Below are positions 58,100 to 64,000 of a stretch of DNA of 64,000 nucleotides, piece after piece; position 1 is the first letter of the stretch, and the number at the start of each line of letters is the position of its first letter. This stretch comes from Pelagibius sp050043265 (GTDB lineage Bacteria > Pseudomonadota > Alphaproteobacteria > Kiloniellales > Kiloniellaceae), in assembly GCA_050043265.1 (NCBI GenBank), contig JBHJIR010000027.1:1-64000 (forward strand). Reading direction: 5' to 3'. A model generated the notes under the pieces. The model saw only the letters and a program-made list of their open reading frames with translations. It ran no database searches and was not told the DNA's origin. A program made the position numbers and the translations under genes.

Positions 58100-59169
58100 G
58101 TGTTCCGACCGCCGCGGTGAAGACCGCCAAGGACGCTGCGGTGAAGACCGCCAAGGACTATGCCTCGGACCAGGAAGTGCGCTGGTGCCCGGGCTGCGGC
58201 GACTACGCTATTTTAAAGGCGGTGCAGAAAACCCTGGCCGAGCTGCAGGCGGACACCGCCAAGACGGTGTTCATCTCCGGCATCGGCTGCGCGGCGCGGT
58301 TTCCCTATTACATGGCGACCTACGGCTTTCACACCATCCACGGCCGTGCGCCGGCCTTTGCCACCGGTGTGAAGCTGACCAACCCGGCGCTCGACGTCTG
58401 GGTGGTGTCGGGCGACGGCGATGCGCTGTCGATCGGCGGCAATCACCTCCTGCACGTCCTGCGCCGCAACGTCGACCTGCAGATCCTGCTGTTCAACAAC
58501 GAGATCTATGGCCTCACCAAAGGGCAGTACTCGCCGACGTCGCGGGTCGGCACCCGTTCGCCCTCCACGCCGGGCGGCTCGGTCGACACGCCGGTCTGCG
58601 CCGGCAGCTTTGCGCTGGGCGCCGGTGCGCGTTTCTTTGCCCGCTCGGTCGATACCCAGCAGAAGCATCTGCCCGAGGTGCTGAAGCGCGCCAGGGCGCA
58701 CCGCGGCACTGCGTTGGTGGAGATCTTCCAGAACTGCATCGTCTATAACGACGGCGCCTTCGACAGCTTCACCCAGCGCAGCGTCGCCGCCGACCGCGAG
58801 ATCCTGCTGGAACACGGCAAGCCGATGATCTTCGGCAAGGAGGGCAACAAGGGCCTGCGCCTCGCAAAAGGCAGGCTGGCGCTGGAAGCGGTGACGCTGG
58901 GTGAGGAAGGCGTCAGCGAGGCCGACATCCTGGTGCATGATGAAACCGACCGGGCCTTGGCCGGGCTGCTGGCGGGCCTGCAGCCGGCGGGCCTGCAACC
59001 GGCGGGCCTGCAGCCGCCGACAATGCCGGTGGCGCTGGGCGTGCTCTACTGCGATCCGGCACCGAGCTACGAAGGCAGGGTCGTCGAGGAGGTCGCGCGG
59101 GCAAGGCAGACCCACCCGGCAACGCTGGCCGAACTGCTCCACAAGGGACATACCTGGACGGTTGCTTGA
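58096..59169 (+). CDS. korB: 2-oxoacid:ferredoxin oxidoreductase, beta (TPP) subunit
   Basis: 357 residues. Cluster-associated CPGCGD (31-36), TPP-binding VSGDGDALSIGGNH and NNEIYGLTKGQYSPTS. Two internal duplications are present: residues 6-21 are two copies of an AVKTAKD unit from a 24-bp direct repeat (58111-58158), and a QPAGL unit occurs three times near the C-terminus from a 15-bp repeat (58972-59016). These make the protein longer than the common KorB. Start overlaps korA. A rho-independent terminator follows at 59206. Confidence 0.9.
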   Translation: MSVPTAAVKTAKDAAVKTAKDYASDQEVRWCPGCGDYAILKAVQKTLAELQADTAKTVFISGIGCAARFPYYMATYGFHTIHGRAPAFATGVKLTNPALDVWVVSGDGDALSIGGNHLLHVLRRNVDLQILLFNNEIYGLTKGQYSPTSRVGTRSPSTPGGSVDTPVCAGSFALGAGARFFARSVDTQQKHLPEVLKRARAHRGTALVEIFQNCIVYNDGAFDSFTQRSVAADREILLEHGKPMIFGKEGNKGLRLAKGRLALEAVTLGEEGVSEADILVHDETDRALAGLLAGLQPAGLQPAGLQPPTMPVALGVLYCDPAPSYEGRVVEEVARARQTHPATLAELLHKGHTWTVA

Positions 59170-59205
59170 AGCCTGCCGCTCGTGAAGCCTGCCGCTTGAC
59201 GGATT

Positions 59206-59234
59206 AAGGCCGGCCCCGCGGGGACCGGCCTTTT
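59206..59234 (+). terminator. rho-independent terminator of korAB
   Basis: AAGGCCGGCCCC, loop region, GGGGACCGGCCTT followed by TTATT, 37 bases after the korB stop and before the convergent MarR gene. Confidence 0.9.
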
Positions 59235-59301
59235 ATTCCCCCACCCGCTTCCCGGACGCCAGCGTGCCCGGATACCAGCGCGCTCAGATAGGCGTGTCGC
59301 G

Positions 59302-59784
59302 TCAGACCAGCCGCTTCAGCAGGCTGAGAAAGAGGCTCTGCTCTTCCGGTTTCAGCGGCGCGACGATTTCGTCGCCGACGCGATTGGCATCCTTCAGCAG
59401 GCGCATCACCGTTTCCTGGCCCAGCGGCGACAGGCTCAGTACCATGCGCCGGCGGTCGGTCGGATCGGCCAGCCGTTCGATGAAGCCGCGCTCGTGCAGC
59501 CGGCGGATCACCCCCTGGATGGTGGCGGGATCCATCGCGGCGAGGCGGCCGAGGCGGTTCTGCGACAGCTTGCCCATTTCGTGCAGGCGGGCCATGGCGA
59601 AGAACTGGGTCGGCGTCAGCTGGGCATCCGCGAGCACCGTCAGAAACAGCGCCGAGGCGCGCTGATGGGCCCGGCGCAGCAGATGCGCCACTTGCTCGTC
59701 GAGGACGAAGCCCTCTACTTCCGGCGCAATGCCGGAATGGGGGAGGGCGGAGATTTTTTCGGGAATGCTGGACAAGTTGGTCAC
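59302..59784 (-). CDS. MarR-family transcriptional regulator
   Basis: 160 residues with the winged-helix core: LTPTQFFAMARLHEMGKLSQ, NRLGRLAAMDPATIQGVIRR and the wing RLADPTDRRRMVLSLSPLGQ. MarR proteins repress target promoters until a small aromatic or oxidant ligand binds. No obvious target gene lies beside it; hutH is 139 bases upstream on the same strand, so both could be on one transcript, but a HutC-type site already controls hutH. Effector unknown. Confidence 0.92.
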   Translation of the reverse strand: MTNLSSIPEKISALPHSGIAPEVEGFVLDEQVAHLLRRAHQRASALFLTVLADAQLTPTQFFAMARLHEMGKLSQNRLGRLAAMDPATIQGVIRRLHERGFIERLADPTDRRRMVLSLSPLGQETVMRLLKDANRVGDEIVAPLKPEEQSLFLSLLKRLV

Positions 59785-59923
59785 CTCAAGGTGTTCAAAA
59801 ATATCAATGAATTAACCCTCAGACCGTCTTGTGCGGTTCATAGGAGGGCCAACCAGTCCTCTGCCAAATCACACTATATCGCAGTCGCGATCCTGCCGTC
59901 CAGCGGTCCAATGCTGCACCTGC

Positions 59924-61465
59924 TCACAAATTTGCGGTGAGCCACTCCGATCCCAGGAAATCCGCCGAAAACCAGCCGCCGACAACCAGCCCGGACAGGG
60001 CCTCGATGTCGCGCGACAGCAACCGGTCGTTGTCGAGGAAGGGAGCCCTCTCGCGAATGGCGGTCATCGCCTGCGTCAAACGGGGCGACGTGGTCAGCGG
60101 CCGGCGCAGGTCGATGCCCTGGGCGGCGGCCAGCAGCTCGATGGCGACGATGTGAGCGGTATTTTCGGCCATGTCGGAAAGCCGCCGGGCACCGTGGGTC
60201 GCCATGGAGACGTGGTCTTCCTGGTTGGCCGAGGTCGGCAAGCTGTCGACGCTGGCCGGGTGGCTCAGCAGTTTGTTCTCGCAGGCCAGCGCCGCCGCGG
60301 TGACGTGGGCGATCATGAAGCCGGAGTTGAGGCCCGGCTCGGCGACCAGGAAGGGCGGCAGCATGCTCATGTTGGCATCGGTCAGCAGGGCGACGCGGCG
60401 CTCCGACAGGGCGCCGATTTCGGACAGGGCCATGGCGGTCATGTCGGCCGCGAAGGCCACCGGCTCGGCGTGGAAATTGCCGCCGGACAGCACCTCGCCG
60501 GTTTCCGGAAAGACCAGCGGATTGTCGGACACGGCATTGGCCTCGCGCGCCAGGGTGGCGGCGGCATTGCGGAACACGTCGGCGATGGCGCCCATCACCT
60601 GCGGCTGGCAGCGCAGGGAATAGGGGTCCTGCACCCGGTCGCAGTCCAGATGCGAATGGCGGATCTCGCTGCCTTCCAGCAGCGCGCGCAGCCAGCCCGC
60701 CACGGCGATCTGCCCGGGATGGCCGCGCAGGTCCTGAATGCGCGCATCGAAGGGGGTGTCGCTGCCCAGCGCCGCATCGACCGAAAGGGCGCCGGCGGTG
60801 ATCGCCGCGGTGAAGCAGTCGCCGGCGGCAAAGAGGCCGTGCAGGGCCAGCGCCGTCGACACCTGGGTGCCGTTCAGCAGGGCGAGACCTTCCTTGGCGG
60901 CGAGTTGGATCGGCGCGATGCCGTGCTCACCCAGGACCTCCGCGGCCGGACGACGCCGGCCCCGGTGATTGATCTCGCCGTGGCCCAGCAGCACGGCGGA
61001 GAGGTGCGCCAGCGGCGCGAGGTCGCCGGAAGCGCCGACCGAGCCCTTGCCCGGGATGACCGGATAAAGTTCCTCGTTGAACAACTGGATGAGGCGGTCG
61101 ATGACCTCCCCCCGAATCCCCGAATGGCCGCGCGACAGGGCGTTGATCTTCAGCAGCAGGATGAGGCGCACGACGCGGTCGTCGAGCGGCTGGCCGACGC
61201 CGCAGCTGTGCGACAGGACCAGGCGGGTCTGCAGCTCCGCCACCTGATCGGCGGCGATGGTCTGCCGCGCCAGGCTGCCGAAGCCGGTGTTGATGCCGTA
61301 GACGGTACGCCCTTCGGCAACCACCGACGCCACGGTGCCGGCGGATCGCTCCATCGCGTCATAGCACGACGGATCAAGGGCCATCTTTGCCGGTTCGCGC
61401 CAAAAGCGGTGCAGATCGGCCAGGGTCAGCCGGCCGGCTGTCAGAATGAAGGGGGCTGCCGTCAC
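59924..61465 (-). CDS. hutH: histidine ammonia-lyase
   Basis: 513 residues. The MIO electrophile forms from ASG at 145-147 in GSVGASGDLAPL; other family segments are YGINTGFGSLARQTI, LLLKINALSRGHSG, QDPYSLRCQPQVMGA and SANQEDHVSMATHGARR. Removes ammonia from histidine to give urocanate, first step of the Hut pathway. The GTG at 61465 with GGGAG six bases upstream is chosen; it gives the standard HutH length, while the open frame upstream runs through the operator. Other hut genes are not in this window. Regulation probably by HutC through the palindrome at 61482. Confidence 0.95.
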   Translation of the reverse strand: MTAAPFILTAGRLTLADLHRFWREPAKMALDPSCYDAMERSAGTVASVVAEGRTVYGINTGFGSLARQTIAADQVAELQTRLVLSHSCGVGQPLDDRVVRLILLLKINALSRGHSGIRGEVIDRLIQLFNEELYPVIPGKGSVGASGDLAPLAHLSAVLLGHGEINHRGRRRPAAEVLGEHGIAPIQLAAKEGLALLNGTQVSTALALHGLFAAGDCFTAAITAGALSVDAALGSDTPFDARIQDLRGHPGQIAVAGWLRALLEGSEIRHSHLDCDRVQDPYSLRCQPQVMGAIADVFRNAAATLAREANAVSDNPLVFPETGEVLSGGNFHAEPVAFAADMTAMALSEIGALSERRVALLTDANMSMLPPFLVAEPGLNSGFMIAHVTAAALACENKLLSHPASVDSLPTSANQEDHVSMATHGARRLSDMAENTAHIVAIELLAAAQGIDLRRPLTTSPRLTQAMTAIRERAPFLDNDRLLSRDIEALSGLVVGGWFSADFLGSEWLTANL

Positions 61466-61481
61466 GCGTGTCTCCCAGTCA

Positions 61482-61499
61482 AAGTTGTATATACAACTT
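61482..61499. promoter_or_regulatory. HutC-type operator (18-bp palindrome)
   Basis: AAGTTGTATATACAACTT, a perfect palindrome with the TGTATATACA core bound by GntR-family HutC repressors, 17 bases upstream of the hutH start codon, where it would block transcription until urocanate is present. Confidence 0.8.
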
Positions 61500-61695
61500 G
61501 GAAGCCTATGTAGCACCCTTTTGGGCGGTTCGGAAGAGCCGTTGGCGCGACGTCGCAAAAAGGAGAGGACGACATTGAAATGCCACTTTAGCGATAATGT
61601 CTAGCCGCCAAGGCGATACAGAATAAAGAAATATTTAAGTCATACCCTTTAAGTATAGTTGTTGAATTTACGCCGTTTCGACCGTGAGGGCTGCT

Positions 61696-63393
61696 ATGTC
61701 TTTCAAGATGTTGACTTCTATTGGGATTGCGCACCGCGTGTTCGCGCTAATCCTGCTGATGGCCGCCAGCATGATCGTGCTCACGGGTATCCGCCTCTAC
61801 GAGCTGGACGTCGAACTCGTTGAGCAAAAGCGCACCGAGCTGCGGCAGCTCGTCGAGACCACCATTGCGATCGCCGATGGCTATCACAAGCGCGCCGAGG
61901 CCGGCGAGATGACGACCGAGGCGGCCCAGGCGGCCGCCCTCGCCGCCATCGGGGCGATGCGCTACAACGGCACCGACTATTTTTGGGTCAACGACTACCA
62001 GGCGTCGATGGTCATGCACGCGGTCAAGCCGGAACTGGACGGCAAGGACCTCAGCGGCCTGAAGGATCCCAACGGCACTTTCATCTTCCAGGAGTTTGTG
62101 AAGGTCGTCAGCGCACAGAAGGCGGGCTACGTGACCTACTACTGGCCGAAGCCCGGCAAGGAGCATCCGGTCCCCAAGGAGTCCTTCGTGCAGGGTTACG
62201 AGCCCTGGGGGTGGATCATCGGTACCGGCGTCTACATAGACGAATTGGATGCGATCTTCTGGCAGAAGGCGATCTTCGAACTGGGCATGATCGGCATCAT
62301 CCTGCTGGTCATGGGCACGATCTCCATATTCGTGGCGCGCGGTATCACCAAGCCGATCAACGGCATGAGCGGTGCTATGCGCGAGCTGGCCGGCGGTAAC
62401 CTGCAGGTTGCGGTGCCTGGCGTCGGCCGCCACGACGAGATCGGCGAGATGGCCGAAGCGGTCGAAGTGTTCAAGAAAAACGGCATCGAGCAGAAGCGCC
62501 TGGAGGAGGAGAGCCGCCAGGCCGCGCAGCGCGCCGAGCAGGAAAAGCGCCGCACCATGCAGGAAGTCGCCGACAACTTCGAAGCCAAGGTGAAGTCGGT
62601 GGTCCAAATGGTGTCGCAGACTGCCGGACAGATGCAGACCACGGCGAAATCGATGACCACCGCCGCTAGTGAGACCGAACAGCAGGCCGCCTCGGCCGCT
62701 GCCGCCTCGGAAGAGGCGTCGTCCAACGTGCAGACGGTGGCCGCGGCGACCGAGGAGCTGTCGTCCTCCATCGAGGAGATCAGCCGCCAGGTCAGCCGCT
62801 CGACCGAGACGGCGGGCAAGGCGGTGACCAACGCGCGTGCCACCAACGTTCAGGTCGAGGGCCTGGTCGAGGCGGCGCAGAAGATCGGTGCCGTGGTAAA
62901 GCTGATCCAGGACATCGCCGAGCAGACCAACCTGCTGGCGCTGAACGCCACCATCGAGGCGGCGCGCGCGGGCGAGGCCGGCAAGGGCTTTGCCGTCGTC
63001 GCCAACGAGGTTAAGAGCCTCGCCACCCAGACCGCCAAGGCGACCGAGGAAATCTCCAGCCAGATCGGCGAGATCCAGGGCGCGACCACCGATGCGGCGG
63101 CGGCGATCCAGTCGATCGGCGAGACGGTCGAGCAGATCAACGAAATCGCCAGCAACATTTCCGCGGCGGTCGAGGAGCAGGGCGCCGCGACGCAGGAGAT
63201 AGCGCGCAACGTGCAGCAGGCCTCCCAGGGCACCAAGCAGGTGGCGGGCAACGTCACCGCAGTGTCGAAGACGGCGGCGGAGACCGGCGGGTCGGCGGGC
63301 AAGGTGCTGGAGGCCGCCGGCGAGCTGGCGCAGCAGTCGGACAGCCTGAGCCGCGAGGTCGATCAGTTCATCGCCCAGATCCGCGCCGCTTAA
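61696..63393 (+). CDS. methyl-accepting chemotaxis protein with single-Cache domain
   Basis: 565 residues. Membrane segment at about 12-32 (RVFALILLMAASMIVLTGIR), periplasmic sCache-type ligand domain (DYFWVNDYQASMVMHAVKPE to WGWIIGTGVYIDELDAIFWQ), second membrane segment near 200 (MIGIILLVMGTISIFVARGI), HAMP (TKPINGMSGAMRELAGGN) and the signalling hairpin EQTNLLALNATIEAARAGEA. It reports a ligand to CheA/CheW and steers motility. No CheR-binding pentapeptide at the C-terminus. Start at ATG 61696 with GAGGG upstream rather than GTG 61684. DYFWVND is the sCache signature; ligands are often small organic acids, not predicted here. Confidence 0.93.
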   Translation: MSFKMLTSIGIAHRVFALILLMAASMIVLTGIRLYELDVELVEQKRTELRQLVETTIAIADGYHKRAEAGEMTTEAAQAAALAAIGAMRYNGTDYFWVNDYQASMVMHAVKPELDGKDLSGLKDPNGTFIFQEFVKVVSAQKAGYVTYYWPKPGKEHPVPKESFVQGYEPWGWIIGTGVYIDELDAIFWQKAIFELGMIGIILLVMGTISIFVARGITKPINGMSGAMRELAGGNLQVAVPGVGRHDEIGEMAEAVEVFKKNGIEQKRLEEESRQAAQRAEQEKRRTMQEVADNFEAKVKSVVQMVSQTAGQMQTTAKSMTTAASETEQQAASAAAASEEASSNVQTVAAATEELSSSIEEISRQVSRSTETAGKAVTNARATNVQVEGLVEAAQKIGAVVKLIQDIAEQTNLLALNATIEAARAGEAGKGFAVVANEVKSLATQTAKATEEISSQIGEIQGATTDAAAAIQSIGETVEQINEIASNISAAVEEQGAATQEIARNVQQASQGTKQVAGNVTAVSKTAAETGGSAGKVLEAAGELAQQSDSLSREVDQFIAQIRAA

Positions 63394-63430
63394 CCAGCAC
63401 CGCGCTGCTTAAGACGTCTTTCGGACGATC

Positions 63431-63482
63431 AAGGGGTTCCAGCTTCCTCGCTTGAGGCGAGGCCAGCCGGAGCCCCTTTTTT
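63431..63482 (+). terminator. rho-independent terminator after the chemoreceptor gene
   Basis: AAGGGGTTCC pairs with GGAGCCCCTT, enclosing a smaller CCTCGC / GGCGAGG stem, and is followed by a T-run. The remaining part of 63394-63628 holds no gene and leads to the MttB-like start. Confidence 0.85.
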
Positions 63483-63628
63483 CCGTCGGTCGGGAGGGCG
63501 ATTTCAGGACACCACACCGCGACAGTTTCTGTCGGATGCTGGACAGCCCGCTGCGGGCAGCCGGGCAAGCTTGAGGCCAAGCGGGCGGCCCGCACCGGGC
63601 GCCCGCAAAGCGGAAGAAGGCTACACCC

Positions 63629-64000
63629 ATGACACGCATCCGGCGGGGGCGCGATCAGCGCGCCGCCCAACGCAGCGCCCAACGCCAGGGGCCCCCGGTC
63701 GCGCCGGCGGGGCTTTCCGGCGGCAGCTACCGCCCCTTGAAGGACGCCGACGTGCCGCGCATCGTCGATGCCGCCATCGAGGTACTGCAGCGGACCGGGA
63801 TCGAGGTGGCGGCCAGCCCCTGCCGCGACGTCTTTCGCGCCGCGGGCTGCCGCATCGACGAAGACCGTAACCGGGTCTATATCGACGCCAAGCTGATCGA
63901 GTCCTGCCTGAAGACGGCGGCCCGCGAAGTGCTGCTCGCCGGGCGCAGTCCGCAGCACGATCTCCACCTTGGCGGCAAGCGGGTCTACATGGGCACCGGC
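63629..64000 (+). CDS. second MttB-family methyltransferase, truncated by the window edge
   Basis: The first 124 codons of a gene that runs off the right end. ATG at 63629 with GAAGAAGG upstream. After an Arg/Gln-rich N-terminus (MTRIRRGRDQRAAQ, RSAQRQ) the sequence SYRPLKDADVPRIVDAAIEV and LQRTGIEVAASPCRDVFRAA followed by GKRVYMGTG matches the start of MttB-like proteins, where a methyl donor:corrinoid methyltransferase barrel begins. It is clearly different from the copy at 36.7 kb and may have another substrate. No TAG is seen in the part present. Confidence 0.85.
   Translation, partial: MTRIRRGRDQRAAQRSAQRQGPPVAPAGLSGGSYRPLKDADVPRIVDAAIEVLQRTGIEVAASPCRDVFRAAGCRIDEDRNRVYIDAKLIESCLKTAAREVLLAGRSPQHDLHLGGKRVYMGTG

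Noticed and set aside
61466..61558. N-terminal extension of HutH
   Set aside because: It runs through the HutC-like palindrome; GTG 61465 gives the normal length with a good ribosome site.

Overview
The window is GC-rich bacterial chromosome from what looks like an alphaproteobacterium, probably of the Rhodospirillales/Kiloniellales type. This is an inference from gene content (choXWV with betIBA, soxBDAG, a cisplatin-type ATP-dependent ligase set, PhrB, non-pyrrolysine MttB homologues) and from the dispersed palindromic repeats; no rRNA or tRNA gene is present to settle it. Genes are tightly packed, often overlap by GTGA or ATGA, and lie in short operons on both strands.

Region by region: 0.5-11.5 kb is housekeeping and stress functions (LOG-family protein, DinB-like protein, photolyase, fasciclin protein, PdeM endonuclease with its Lhr-type helicase, YihY/BrkB membrane protein, CBS protein, a broken DUF1194 gene), separated by blocks of palindromic repeats. 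11.6-14.3 kb is a lower-GC accessory island with a small Cys-rich protein, a frameshifted small gene, an unknown protein overlapping an XRE/ImmA-IrrE metallopeptidase, and a transposase remnant. 14.4-18.6 kb is a sugar-type ABC importer (binding protein, two permeases, no ATPase) behind a PfkB kinase. 18.6-23.5 kb holds an ABM monooxygenase, a HIT protein, the second half of the ligase-associated DNA-damage set (exonuclease and ligase) and ferredoxin-NADP reductase.

23.7-55.7 kb is dominated by catabolism of choline and glycine betaine. ChoXWV imports choline; BetA and BetB oxidise it to glycine betaine under BetI, whose operator is visible as a 24-bp palindrome. The first methyl group can leave by betaine-homocysteine methyltransferase (32.3 kb) or by a corrinoid route: an MttB-family methyltransferase at 36.7 kb and a second at the right edge, a corrinoid protein, a methyl-THF:corrinoid methyltransferase, a [2Fe-2S] reductive activator and a MetF-like reductase, together with DUF1638 and 'virulence factor' domain proteins of unknown role (49.9-55.7 kb). 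A dimethylglycine/sarcosine dehydrogenase-like flavoprotein (33.7 kb) and heterotetrameric sarcosine oxidase (SoxBDAG, 39.8-45.1 kb) would then take dimethylglycine to glycine and feed C1 units to tetrahydrofolate. A GlxA/GbdR-type regulator diverges from sox.

56.2-63.4 kb carries a 2-oxoacid:ferredoxin oxidoreductase (KorAB), a MarR regulator, histidine ammonia-lyase with a HutC-like operator, and a Cache-domain chemoreceptor. The most unusual observations are: Arg-rich tails on several methyl-transfer proteins matched by an acidic N-terminus on the corrinoid protein; a roughly 350-bp composite repeat that carries a copy of the 3' end of the DUF1194 gene; in-frame amber codons in three loci; and an SDR enzyme lacking its catalytic Tyr.
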